Source: Mycobacterium sp. 852002-10029_SCH5224772 | GTDB taxonomy: Bacteria > Actinomycetota > Actinomycetes > Mycobacteriales > Mycobacteriaceae | Direction of reading: 5' to 3' | Length of the DNA stretch: 64,000 nucleotides | NCBI RefSeq assembly: GCF_001667315.1 | Contig: NZ_LZHT01000091.1 | Span: forward strand, 1-64,000 | Part shown: piece by piece, positions 51,130-61,800 of the stretch | How positions within the stretch are numbered: the stretch's first letter is position 1 | Layout of the letters: every line of letters starts with the position of its first letter | Position numbers and translations under genes: made by a program | The notes under the pieces: model-generated | What the model saw: the letters and a program-made list of their open reading frames with translations, nothing else | Told to the model about the DNA's origin: nothing | Databases searched by the model: none

Positions 51130-52747
51130 TTAGGTCGGAGCGTAAATCCCTTTGCCCTCACCAATCCGCTGATTCAATTGCCATATGCGGCTGCGCAGGT
51201 CCTCGCGGTTTTGGGCAATCGACAGCGGCCAATGATAAGTGGCGACGACTGCTTCGTCGAGAGCGCGATGCAGCTTTGCGAGATCTTGATAAGCGCCATC
51301 GTCTATCAGGTTGTATAGGTCCGTCAGGCCTAGCTGTTCGCTTAGGGCGATTTCACGACGTCGCGCAAGCAGAGCACGCGAGGCCTCCTCTACCGCAGCC
51401 TTCTCAGTTGCGGTAGGAGCTGGCCAAGGAAAGGTCTCGTAGGCGGTGGAGGGGGTGAATCGAATCCTTGTCTCGAAGGTCGACGACTCACCCCGCGCCC
51501 ATGCTTCGAATAGGTATGACGACAGGATCCCCATCGCGTAATCGTCATCGAACGCGAAGACACCCACAAGATTGCTTGGACACCAGTCCTTTTGCGCCCA
51601 AGAGACGAACAGCCGCTTGCCGGTCAGGGTCGACACGATGTAGCGATCCAGGTCCTTTAGGGCTTCTCGCATGGGCGGTCTGGGCCAGGCGAATTGCCAC
51701 CACAGCCGTTCGAAGTGACGCCCTTTACCCTCCCGCTCGGGTCGTACCTTATCTCGAACTACTTTGAGCGACTTGGGGTACTTCGCCGCGCTTTCAAGCG
51801 GCATCGTCCCGAAGTCGATAATCCATCGGCTCGGTTCGGAACCGACGACTTCGATGAGGTCGTCCGAGGTTAGGTAGCGACGAACGACGTCACCCTCGCC
51901 AGCAGTGATGAAACTTTGAGCAGTTTTCTGGTCAAGTAGAAAGCCCTCGCCAGTGGGTTGGCAGCCAATGAACGCCTTGCCGCCGTTGGCCTTCAGTTTG
52001 AACGGCTCGGCGGTCGCCTGCTCTGGCTCAAGTCTCGAATTGATCGCGTCCACCGGGACGCCGTCGAGCGTAAACGACGTTACAGGCTCGGGTGGATTCT
52101 TCACCCAGTTGGTAAGCGAGACGTGGACATTGGCCTCGCCTGGCCATTTCTGGGAAGACACGGCGTCTGTAATGACACCGCCGTTCTCTAGGATATAGCG
52201 CAGCGACGCCAGCCTGTGCTTGTTCTCGCGCAGAGTGTTCGTTGAGACCAGGCCGGCTCGTTGACCGTCCTTCATCCGCTCATGCGCCAGCCGGAACCAG
52301 TATGCGCAGTAGTCGACTACCCCAATGCCGGGGAACGCTTTCTTGAGCTTCTCTAGGTACGCACCGCCTAACTCGCGGCGTATTCGGCGGTCGCCAATGA
52401 ACGGCGGATTTCCAACGATGCAGTCAACTTCGGGCCACGGTTCGAAGACTGCATCGCCGATTGTGATGCCTGCCAGGTTCACCAAGGGAAGCGGGGTTTC
52501 CGACTCTCCATACTTGTCGATCATCTGACGGTGACCCATCCACAGAGTCACTCGCGCAATCAGCACGGCAGCCGGCTGCAATTCTATTCCGTAAAAGTTC
52601 GCCAGACGGACGTATGGCAGATCGCCCTTCGGCGCCGGCAATCCGGTGCTTGCTGCAAGTTCCGAGATCCTCTGCTTCGCAACCGATTCGAGTCTGCGAA
52701 GCTCACGGTAGGACACATAGAGGAAGTTTCCGCATCCGCACGCTGTT
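51130..52747 (-). pseudogene. MmeI-type DNA methyltransferase, 5' part removed by insertion
   Basis: The C-terminal about 540 residues of a type IIG/MmeI-like N6-adenine methyltransferase. SAM motif I is cut: the chromosomal reading begins at ACGCGNFLYVSYRELRRLE. Motif IV is DCIVGNPPFIGDRR. The C-terminal specificity and cleavage-like region includes FETRIRFTPSTAYETFPWP. Family members usually have DPACGCGNF, so D and P codons and everything upstream are missing. The ten codons in front (MRHAQRERIT) belong to the inserted element. The other half should lie beyond the window's right end. Confidence 0.85.
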
Positions 52748-52832
52748 ATGCGCTCTCTCTGGGCGTGTCTCACGCACCAGGGTGTCCCCGGCGAATACGG
52801 TGGGCCAGATTGGTCAGCGGGGAGGTAACGCG

Positions 52833-54227
52833 TTGCAGCTGTACTTCGCGGATTGGACCGCCGTTGAGCAAAGCGACTATCAGATCGATGTTGACCCGGC
52901 CGACCGGCGGCTAGCCAGCGGCACTCCCGTGCTCGTCGACGACGCGATGCGGCCGATGGAACCGTGGTGTACGTTCCTGCTGCTCTATTGCCAGAATCTT
53001 CGGAAGAACTCCGTTCTCGCGTACGCCCGGGACGCGTTGGAGTTCGGACAGTTCGTGGAATCGAGAGGCGTTGGAGTGCTTGATGTCTGCGAGCGTGATC
53101 TCGTCGCCTTCCGCAAACACCGTCTCGGTGAGGGCGTGTCGGCGAGATCCTGGTCGAGGCACCTTGTGGTCGTTCGAGCCCTGTTCACCTACCTGTACGA
53201 GACTGGACAGCGCGACAGCCTGCCGTGGATTCAGGTCGGGAGCAGGTCGGTCGTCACTCCCAGGACACCGAGCACGGAGATGGACGTCCGAGCACTGTCG
53301 CATGCGCAATGGCTTGCCCTGCGCAACATTGGCTTTGGCGGAGAGCTGCCTTCGGGAGAGCTGGACCGCTCCTATCGTGGTCAATCGACCGTCCGGAACG
53401 TGTGCGCGGTCGACCTTGCCATAACCACCGGTCTGCGCCTCACCGAGTGGTCGACGCTGCTGGACGCTGAGATCCCGTCTTCGGATGGCGGCGCCTCGGT
53501 TGTGGTGGAGGCGTGTGCGAAGAACGCGCGTCGCCGGCGGGTGTATATCCCGTCCGCGACCGTGAAGACCGTTGAACTTTACCGCAGCACAGAACGTAAG
53601 GCCCTTGTCCGCAAGGCCCAGAACGCTTTGCGGCGGAAGCTGCCGACGCTGGCGGTAGCCACCAACATCGACCTGGGCGCGGGACAGCTCACATACCGTC
53701 ATCAAGGGCTCGAGAAGCGCGAGGAGTTCGCTGCGATCCCTCCCGACGTGCGCCGTCTACTGGTCAGAGTCGACGAGGCTGGCTGCATCGAGCCTTTGTC
53801 GCTGTTTGTGGGCAAGGGTGGCCGCCCGCCCTCGCAGCGGCGCTGGCATCAATACTTCGAAGAGGCAAACGACCGCCTCGGCGCGTTCACGAACGCGACG
53901 CCCACGATGCCTCCCGCGGTCACCCCCCATGACCTGAGACATACGTTCGCTGTGGTCATGCTTCGCAGCCTGCAGCGGCGCGCGATGCAGTTCGAACAGT
54001 CCCGTCGCAGAACAGGGGTCGGCACCATCAGCGAACACATCATCCACAATCCGCTCTTGACGCTGCAGCGCCTACTCGGACACGCCAGCCCGTCTACGAC
54101 GATGGTTTACCTCAGGCATGTCGATGAGTCAGATGAGCTGATACAACGGGCATTTGAATCATGGAGCGACAATACCCGCGACTACGCCACCTACATTTTG
54201 GACGAACTTGAGGCACAGTCGTCGTGA
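52833..54227 (+). CDS. Tyrosine recombinase 1 of the trio
   Basis: A 464-residue recombinase from TTG 52833 with a GGGGAGG site eight bases before it. The core-binding domain is about residues 50-160. The catalytic set is complete: Arg in TTGLRLTEWSTLL (near 200), Lys in CAKNARRRRVYIP, HDLRHTFAVV (near 366), GHASPSTTMVYLRHV with the nucleophile Tyr (near 425). The stop overlaps the next GTG by 4 bp. Likely the TnpA-like strand-cutting enzyme. Confidence 0.9.
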   Translation: MQLYFADWTAVEQSDYQIDVDPADRRLASGTPVLVDDAMRPMEPWCTFLLLYCQNLRKNSVLAYARDALEFGQFVESRGVGVLDVCERDLVAFRKHRLGEGVSARSWSRHLVVVRALFTYLYETGQRDSLPWIQVGSRSVVTPRTPSTEMDVRALSHAQWLALRNIGFGGELPSGELDRSYRGQSTVRNVCAVDLAITTGLRLTEWSTLLDAEIPSSDGGASVVVEACAKNARRRRVYIPSATVKTVELYRSTERKALVRKAQNALRRKLPTLAVATNIDLGAGQLTYRHQGLEKREEFAAIPPDVRRLLVRVDEAGCIEPLSLFVGKGGRPPSQRRWHQYFEEANDRLGAFTNATPTMPPAVTPHDLRHTFAVVMLRSLQRRAMQFEQSRRRTGVGTISEHIIHNPLLTLQRLLGHASPSTTMVYLRHVDESDELIQRAFESWSDNTRDYATYILDELEAQSS

Positions 54228-56038
54228 CGCCCGCTGACCGTGAGCCGCGGATCATCCTCTTCCGGCCTGGCGGGCCGATGAAGTCCGCCCGTATCAGCCC
54301 GGGTAACTATGTCGCCACTCGACTCGTCGCCGAGCTTGCCGATGCCTGGAAAGAGAGTGCCGAGAACCTAGACCTCACACCCGGCACGATCTCTCGCCAA
54401 GCCGGGGTCATCAGGCGGGTCGGCGAATTCTTCACCGACCGCGCGGACCGGTTTCTCACCCTGTCTGGAGACGGCGCAGAGGTGGCACGGCGACTCCACG
54501 ACTGGGAATCGGCGATGGTCCTGCGTCATCCACCGCCCAGCGTGCACGCGAAAGACCTCGGCATGGAGTTGCGCAACCACGTCGCCCGATATCTCCAGTC
54601 TCACGGGTTATTTGACGGTGTGCTCGCGGAGTGGGCCAGCGCATGGGTCCTGGACGGCAGCTCGTGGGAGGGCTTGCCGCTCGACGAGTTCAGCAACGAC
54701 GAACGGCTCCAGCTTGAGCAGACATGCCGAACGATCGTGCGTGACACCGAAGAACGACTCGCCCGCGGCCACGCTCTGCTGAAGGCCGGGAGGGATCCCC
54801 GCCGCTACGGCTGGGACCGAGTGGAAAATCTCCTGTGGGCTCTTCGGAACCTGCCCTACGACGAATCGTTCCATGTTCATCTGGCCGGGCCGCGTCGTGC
54901 GCTGAATGGATGTGACGTCGACCAAGAGTCCGGAGTCAACCGTGATGCCCGTTTGAAGGCCCGCCCGCTGATCACGGCAGTAGGCGCATACCTTGCGCCA
55001 GAGGACGAGTATCTTCTCGCGGTTAGAGTGCTGCTCCACCTGCAAACGGGTTGGGCGCCTGAGGAGAGCGGGCGGTTGCTGCGCAGTGACATCGAATTCG
55101 GCGAGTCGTCTGTCCGTGTCCGCGCGACCAAGCTACGGGCTCAACGAATCCGTTGGCATACGCTGTCCTCGACGCCACAGGCGCCGTGGGGGTGGAAGGC
55201 CGGCGACCTTATTCGGCGCGCCGCAGACGCGATGCAGCACGCCCATGCGCTCAGTCCCGACGAGCCGCTCTTCTGGGTGACAGGGATTCGCTCAGCACGA
55301 GACCGGCGCGATGGTGAGTACCCCCAATGCATTATTCGTGCAAGACATTTCGGATGCACCAACACACTCAGTAAGCTGATCGGGCGTTACGGACTGTCAA
55401 TCAGCGAACCGCACGACATGCGTCGGCTCCGCAAGACGGTAAAGAGCGCGCGGGCCGCGTTGCTGGGTACTCTCAGCGGTGCCGCCGGTGACGACCACTC
55501 CGTTGAAGTCTTCCGGGGTCACTACGCCCAGACCACCACGGTTCACACCATTGCGGCGCAGACGGTTCTGCGGGCCCAGTGCAAAGTACTCGAACGCGCA
55601 TCAAGCGGACCGACGTTTATCGACGCGACGGCCGCCGACGTCGCCGCCGGCCGAAGTGACTCCGATGTGGCTGCCCTCGCCACGTCGGTGGCCGAAGAAT
55701 CCCCTACCGAGCAGCAGCTGACACTTTCGGCATGCCGAGACCCCTATGATCCGCCGGTCGGCCAGACAGGTTCGTTGTGCCACGCATCGCCGTCACTGTG
55801 CCTGCAATGCCGCAACGCGGTCATCTTCCGCGACCATCTGCCGCGTCTCCTCGTGTACCGCGACGTGCTAGATGACATCGAAAAGACCATGCCACCAATA
55901 CAGTTCAGTGAGTTATACGGCCAGCAACGCGTCAATATCGATGCCGTCCTCACCGAATTCACCACGGACCACATCGAAGCCGCGCGCCAGCAAACCGCGC
56001 ACCTTCATCGACCGCTCGGGCAAAGGGCTGAACAGTGA
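54224..56038 (+). CDS. Recombinase-like protein 2 of the trio (degenerate active site)
   Basis: A 604-residue protein with a tyrosine-recombinase catalytic fold at residues 260-450. HDMRRLRKTVKSA keeps H-x2-R. But the first Arg region is TGWAPEESGRLLRS, where the usual GLR is GWA. The last motif is GHYAQTTTVHTIAAQ, where the nucleophile position is His, not Tyr. The C-terminus has a Cys-rich end (GSLCHASPSLCLQCRNAVIF). It is probably a non-cutting partner of the other two. Confidence 0.85.
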   Translation: MTPADREPRIILFRPGGPMKSARISPGNYVATRLVAELADAWKESAENLDLTPGTISRQAGVIRRVGEFFTDRADRFLTLSGDGAEVARRLHDWESAMVLRHPPPSVHAKDLGMELRNHVARYLQSHGLFDGVLAEWASAWVLDGSSWEGLPLDEFSNDERLQLEQTCRTIVRDTEERLARGHALLKAGRDPRRYGWDRVENLLWALRNLPYDESFHVHLAGPRRALNGCDVDQESGVNRDARLKARPLITAVGAYLAPEDEYLLAVRVLLHLQTGWAPEESGRLLRSDIEFGESSVRVRATKLRAQRIRWHTLSSTPQAPWGWKAGDLIRRAADAMQHAHALSPDEPLFWVTGIRSARDRRDGEYPQCIIRARHFGCTNTLSKLIGRYGLSISEPHDMRRLRKTVKSARAALLGTLSGAAGDDHSVEVFRGHYAQTTTVHTIAAQTVLRAQCKVLERASSGPTFIDATAADVAAGRSDSDVAALATSVAEESPTEQQLTLSACRDPYDPPVGQTGSLCHASPSLCLQCRNAVIFRDHLPRLLVYRDVLDDIEKTMPPIQFSELYGQQRVNIDAVLTEFTTDHIEAARQQTAHLHRPLGQRAEQ

Positions 56039-58101
56039 CCCGCCAACTGACATCACCGATTGCGGCGGCGTGGGACCCACCCTTCGCCCCGGACGAACCC
56101 GTCCTGCCCGCAGCGCGTCGTGTCGCGCCCGGTCCCGAACCGCGATTTGGCGACATGCCCCGATGGGATCTGGCCGCGGCCGGAATCGCCCCCAACCTGA
56201 GCCCATCTCGTGCGCATCTGCGTTTCGACGACCTCCCCGATGACTGGGTGCCGATCGCCAAGACGCTTGCAATGGCGATGCTGCAACCAACCCACAGCGT
56301 CGTTCGCGAAGCGCACGTCTACCGGTCCAACCGACCGTACAAGACCAAGTCGATCCAGCACGCCCTCGCCGAGATCCGATATCTCGCCACATGGGCCGAA
56401 ACCCGCGGCTACACGGGCGACCTGTCGCGATGGACCGATGACCACAGTGAGGCCTATCTCGCATCGGTTCGCGCCACCCGCGCAGCCACCGCCGAGCATT
56501 CCGCGAACGATCTCCTACGCCACCTGGTGGCCTTCGGGTCGCTGATGCAAAACGGTGGTCTGCGGGTACGAGTGGGACGTTCCAGGACTGGCAGCTCGGG
56601 TGAGATCAAGACACCGGTCATCCCTCCGGACACATTCTGGCCACTGATTCGTGCCTGCTGGACCTACATCGACGCCTTCGCCCCCGACGTGCTTGCCGCC
56701 CGCGACGAAATCGACGCACTGGATGCCCTCCCGCGTCCCGACAAATGGCCGGCGGCACAAACCATCGACCGGGCGATCGACTCCTGGCTCACATCACCCG
56801 GCGGCTTCATTCCACTGCACATCTACACGCTTGGCCGCGGAAAAGCCGGTGATATCAATTGGGATGGCCTCGCGTTATGCACCACGCCGCGGATACGGGC
56901 AGTCAACTTCTACAACCGTTGCGGACCAGCCCGGCGACAACGAGTGCGTGATGCGATCGCCGCCGGAGTGCCCACCAAATTCGGCTACTCCACCGGTCAA
57001 ACCACCGTCGTAGACCGCTCAGACGGGACACGCGGACCGTGGATCGAAGGGTTCGACCGGGTCATCGTGAGCAAAGAACTCACTCAGATCCGTAATGCCG
57101 CTTACATTTTCGTCGCGATCATGACGATGATGCGTGACAGCGAAGTCCAAGGCATCGCAGCGGGAGCCATCGGTAGCCACTACGGCGCGCCTGCAGTGAC
57201 CAGCGTCCTCCACAAAGGCCAGACAGGTGCGGGTACAGCGCAGCGCTGGTGGGTAAGCCCACCGGTCGTCCGCGCCCTCGAAGTCGCGGAACGAATCACC
57301 CGCGACTCAGGCAGACTGTTCGGCAGCGTCCGCTCCGGCGTCAACCGCGACCTCGCCGGCTTCGACCAACACGAACAGATCCGCTCCTTCATCAAGTGGG
57401 TGAACGACCACGCGCCCCACAACGGATTGGAACCAATCCCAGCAACAGCGTTGGCGCCGCATATGTTTCGCCGAACCATGGCCGTCATCACCGCCAACGA
57501 ACCTGACGGTGAGATCGCACTCGGAATCACCCTCAAGCACAACGCCACCCGCGCACTGGCCAACGCGACCACCACCGGCTACGCGGCACCAACGCCAGAG
57601 TGGGCAAAAGAATTCGAACACCATGCCAAGGAAGCCGCCGCCGGCGAACTCGTCGCCGACTGGGCACGCCACGCCGACGGCGAACGAGCAGCACGCGGCC
57701 CCGGCGCCACCACATTCGTCAACAGCCTCTCCAACGTCACCGACCGTGCCGAGACCACGACTGCCATCGGCAATGAACGCATGCTCCGAAACCTGCTACG
57801 TGATGAATTCACCACCATCCGCCTGGGCACCCTCAACCACTGCCTCGGCGACCCGAGCAAGGCGCTCTGTCTGGAAGGAGCATCCGCTGCGGTCAAGGCC
57901 GGCGGTCCTATCCCGAGCATGTGTCAGCCCTCCACCTGCCGAAACTCGGTCATCACCGACAAGCACCTCCCCGTCTGGCAACACGAGGAAACCGATCTCG
58001 TCGAGAAACTCAAGGACAAGAACGTGGCTGACATCCACCGCCAGCGACTCGAAACCCAACTCGCCGACGTTCGTCGAATCACCCAGCAAGAGCCCAAATG
58101 A
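56035..58101 (+). CDS. Tyrosine recombinase 3 of the trio
   Basis: A 688-residue protein. The catalytic domain has Arg in MTMMRDSEVQGI (near 364), Lys in VLHKGQTGAG, HMFRRTMAVITAN (near 475), and a Tyr in TTTGYAAPT (near 514). It therefore has a plausible full set. The C-terminal Cys region (SMCQPSTCRNSVITDKHLPV) matches that of protein 2. It overlaps both neighbours by 4 bp. Confidence 0.87.
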   Translation: MTRQLTSPIAAAWDPPFAPDEPVLPAARRVAPGPEPRFGDMPRWDLAAAGIAPNLSPSRAHLRFDDLPDDWVPIAKTLAMAMLQPTHSVVREAHVYRSNRPYKTKSIQHALAEIRYLATWAETRGYTGDLSRWTDDHSEAYLASVRATRAATAEHSANDLLRHLVAFGSLMQNGGLRVRVGRSRTGSSGEIKTPVIPPDTFWPLIRACWTYIDAFAPDVLAARDEIDALDALPRPDKWPAAQTIDRAIDSWLTSPGGFIPLHIYTLGRGKAGDINWDGLALCTTPRIRAVNFYNRCGPARRQRVRDAIAAGVPTKFGYSTGQTTVVDRSDGTRGPWIEGFDRVIVSKELTQIRNAAYIFVAIMTMMRDSEVQGIAAGAIGSHYGAPAVTSVLHKGQTGAGTAQRWWVSPPVVRALEVAERITRDSGRLFGSVRSGVNRDLAGFDQHEQIRSFIKWVNDHAPHNGLEPIPATALAPHMFRRTMAVITANEPDGEIALGITLKHNATRALANATTTGYAAPTPEWAKEFEHHAKEAAAGELVADWARHADGERAARGPGATTFVNSLSNVTDRAETTTAIGNERMLRNLLRDEFTTIRLGTLNHCLGDPSKALCLEGASAAVKAGGPIPSMCQPSTCRNSVITDKHLPVWQHEETDLVEKLKDKNVADIHRQRLETQLADVRRITQQEPK

Positions 58102-58514
58102 CCACCGTCAGCCCTGCCACGGAGAAGAAGCTGCGCGACGCCATGCAACGACTCCTCGCCGGCCAGCCAAACCGGACCGACGGGCGGCTCACCAAGGCCA
58201 ATCTGCATGTTGAGGCCGGTGTCAGCCGTGCCACTATGAATCGCGCCAACGCCATCATCGCCGACTGGAACACCGCTGTCGGCACACAATCCGCCCCGCG
58301 TGATTCCCAGATCGTCGAACTGCAGGAGACCATGTCCGAACAGAAGCGAACGATCGCCGCGCTGCGTCAGCGCAACACCGACCTCGAACGCAAGAATCAG
58401 GCCGCAGTCACGCTGATCGCCGAACTCCACGTACAGCTGCGCGCAGCTCATGGCGCAGAGCCCCGCGGCACGGTCACACCGCTGCTGGATCGTCAACCGC
58501 GGCGACGATGGTGA
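58098..58514 (+). CDS. Small HTH/coiled-coil protein of the recombinase operon
   Basis: A 138-residue protein. The N-terminal part is HTH-like (LTKANLHVEAGVSRATMNRA). The C-terminal half is a coiled coil (QIVELQETMSEQKRTIAALR). It is in the position of TnpC in Tn554-like elements, where the small protein affects orientation or efficiency. It overlaps recombinase 3 by 4 bp. The actinobacterial DUF6262 family may fit. Confidence 0.78.
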   Translation: MTTVSPATEKKLRDAMQRLLAGQPNRTDGRLTKANLHVEAGVSRATMNRANAIIADWNTAVGTQSAPRDSQIVELQETMSEQKRTIAALRQRNTDLERKNQAAVTLIAELHVQLRAAHGAEPRGTVTPLLDRQPRRRW

Positions 58515-58637
58515 TCGCGAGCCGGCTTCCCGACCTCGGCATAGTGGGTTGAACCCGCAAATACCCGGTCTAAATCGGTTCATCCCGCTAGGATCGGCCA
58601 GTCGGCACGCGGGGGGTCGATAGCTAGGAGGTCGCCC
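58515..58637 (+). promoter_or_regulatory. Promoter region of the cargo operon
   Basis: The 123-bp gap contains a self-complementary GGGTTGAACCC and a likely -10 element TAGGAT (58589-58594). The ribosome site AGGAGG (58625-58630) precedes GTG 58638. Both the recombinase and defence operons read rightward, so read-through is also possible. Confidence 0.4.
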
Positions 58638-58823
58638 GTGCCCGAGCCATGGCTCTCAGCTGACGACATCGCTGCCCACCTTGGCGTCACCAAGGACACC
58701 GTCTACACCTGGATTGCCGAGAAGGGCATGCCAGCTCAGAAGCTGGGGCGCCTGTGGAAGTTCCAGGCAGCCGAGGTCGACGATTGGGTTCGCCGTAACG
58801 GGGCGACCACTGCGGGAGACTGA
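58638..58823 (+). CDS. HTH protein, first gene of cargo operon
   Basis: A 61-residue protein with the excisionase-type HTH: LSADDIAAHLGVTKDTVYTW, then a wing MPAQKLGRLWKFQAAEVDDW. The GTG has a strong AGGAGG site. It precedes the helicase by 2 bp. Such small HTH proteins often regulate restriction or PLD-helicase operons; regulation of this operon is inferred. Confidence 0.78.
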   Translation: MPEPWLSADDIAAHLGVTKDTVYTWIAEKGMPAQKLGRLWKFQAAEVDDWVRRNGATTAGD

Positions 58824-58825
58824 AC

Positions 58826-61800
58826 GTGCACATCATCGACAATGTCAACGACCTCCTAGGCGATGACCTGAAGGCTGAGATGCAGGCAGGGTCTAGGCTG
58901 CGTATCGCTGCATCGACGTTTTCCATCTTTGCGTTTGAGGCGCTGCGCAAGGAGTTGGAGCGCGTCGAAGGGCTCGAATTCGTCTTCACCTCGCCATCGT
59001 TCGTCGCCGCGGCGGCGACCGATCAGCTGCCCAAGGAACGCCGACAGTTCTTCATCCCGCCGGGACCCAACGGGGAGTCTTCGCTCTACGGCTCGCAGTT
59101 CGAGATCCGTCTGCGCAACAAGCTGACGCAGCGTGCCATCGCGCGTGAATGCGCGGAATGGGTGCGCCGCAAGGTCCGCTTCCGGTCGAACCGGACCGGC
59201 GCACCGATGCAGCAGTTCGCCGTCGTGGATGACAGGGTCGCCTACCAGCCGATCCAGGGGTTCACTTCCGCCGACCTTGGCTATGAGCGTGGAAACGCGG
59301 TGTCAAACGTCGTGACCAAACTCGACGACGCTCCCATGGCACGGCAATACGCCGCCCTGTTCGACCAGATCTGGAACAACCCCACGCAGCTCGAAGATGT
59401 GACCCAGTCGGTGTGCGACCACATCGCGAGCGTGTACGCCGAAAACTCACCGGCCCGGATCTACTTCCTGATCCTGTACAACCTGTTCTCGGAGTTCCTC
59501 GACGACATCAGTGAGGACGTCCTGCCCAACGACCGCACCGGCTACCAGGAAACGCAGGTCTGGCAGAGCCTGTACAACTTCCAGCGAGACGCCGCGACGG
59601 GAATCATCAACAAGCTGGAGACCTACAACGGCTGCATCCTCGCCGACAGCGTAGGCCTCGGAAAGACCTTCACCGCGCTAGCAGTGATCAAGTACTACGA
59701 GCTGCGCAACAAGTCCGTCCTGGTGCTTGCACCGAAGAAACTCGCGGAGAACTGGACGAACTACAACGCCAATCTGACCACCAACATCTTCGCCCGAGAC
59801 CGGTTCAACTACGACGTCCTCGCCCACACCGATCTTTCCCGCACCAGGGGTGAATCACTGGGGCTGCGACTCGACCGAATCAATTGGGGCAACTACGACC
59901 TGGTCGTCATCGACGAGTCACACAACTTCCGCAACGCCGACTACGCAGAAGAAAAAGAATCGCGCTACCAGCGACTGATGCGTCAAGTCATCCGCGAGGG
60001 CGTCAAGACCAAGGTGCTCATGCTGTCGGCCACACCGGTCAACAACCGCTTCAACGACCTGAAGAACCAACTCCAGCTTGCCTACGAAGGAGAATCGGAG
60101 AACCTCAGCCAGCACCTCAACATCTCGACCACGGTCGAGAAAGTGTTCAGCGACGCACAGCGGGTCTTCAACGAGTGGTCCAAGCTCGACCCCGAGGCGC
60201 GCACCACCGACCGTATCTTGCAGATGCTCGACTTCGACTTCTTCGAACTGCTCGACTCGGTCACCATCGCAAGGTCCCGCAAGCACATTCAGGCGTTCTA
60301 TGACACCACCGAGGTCGGCACCTTCCCGCAACGCCTCCCCCCGAAGTCTTTCCGTCAGCCGCTCTCCGACCTGCCCAAGGCGCCCACGTTCAACGAGATC
60401 TTCGAACAACTCCAGGCACTCACCCTGGCGGTCTATACGCCGCTCGCCTACGTATTCCCAAGCCGGATCGGCAAGTACGAAGACCTCTACAACGTCAAGG
60501 GCGGCACTGCGCGCTCCAATATCGGGCAGCTCGGCCGTGAGCAGGGCTTGAAAAAGCTCATGACGGTCAACCTGCTCAAGCGTTTGGAGAGTTCAGTCGA
60601 AGCGTTCCGGCTCACCCTCGCCAAAATTGAAGGGGCGGTCGACAACACTCTGATCCGGCTCAAGTCAAGAACGGGATCCCTGAACGACCTCAGCGTCGAT
60701 TTGTCCGGCCTGGACCTCGATGTCGACGACGAGGACGACGCCAACGTCGAAGCCCTCTCGTTTGGCGAGAAGATCAAGATCGACCTCGACGACATCGACG
60801 TAGAATCCTGGCAGCGCGATCTGTGGAACGACCGCGAGACCCTCCGTGAACTACTCGACGAGATGCGCAGGGTCACACCGGATCACGACCTCAAGCTGCA
60901 GGAGCTCAAACGACTCATCGAGGACAAGGCCGCCAACCCCCTCAACCCGTTGAATCGCAAGGCACTGATCTTCTCGGCGTTCGCCGACACCGCCGAGTAC
61001 CTCTACAAACAGCTCGCGCCGGCATTGAGCGACTCCGGGTTACACACCGCGCTCGTCACCGGCGGCGCCCACGCCGCGAAAACAACGCTGGGGACCGGCT
61101 ACGACTTCCAGCAGGTCCTGACGCTCTTCTCGCCGAAGTCCAAACAACGCCACCTCACCATGCCCAAAGACACCGGCGAACTCGATGTGCTGATCGGCAC
61201 CGACGTCATCAGCGAAGGCCAAAACCTCCAGGACTGTGACTACCTCGTCAACTACGACATTCACTGGAACCCGGTACGGATCATCCAACGATTCGGCCGC
61301 ATCGATCGCATCGGCTCGACCAACGCCCAGATCCAGCTCGTGAACTTCTGGCCCGACATCTCCCTCGACGAATACATCAACCTCAAGGAACGCGTCGAGA
61401 ACCGCATGGTCATCGCCGACCTCGCCGGCACCGCCGACGACAATGTCCTCACCCTTGAAGGCAGCGATGCGGCGTTCCGGAAGGAGCAGCTCCGCAAGCT
61501 CCAAGACGAAGTCATCGAACTAGAAGACGTCCGCACCGGTGTGTCCATCACCGATCTCGGTCTCAACGACTTCCGCATGGACCTGCTGGGATACCTCAAG
61601 GAGTCCGGCGATCTGGCCACCGCGCCGAAGGGACTTCACGCCGTAATCCCCGCAGACCCCTCGAAAGGCCTTCATCCCGGCGTGTTGTTCGCGCTGCGCA
61701 ACGTCGACTCCGACGAGAACATCAATCGGGGCAACCGGCTTCACCCGCACTACCTCGTCTACCTCGACGACAACAGCAACGTCATCGCCGACCACACCGA

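Noticed and set aside
52833..58514. Naming the element a gamma-mobile-trio island
   Set aside because: The layout is similar in spirit, but I cannot match the proteins to those families by reading, and Tn554-like elements fit at least as well.
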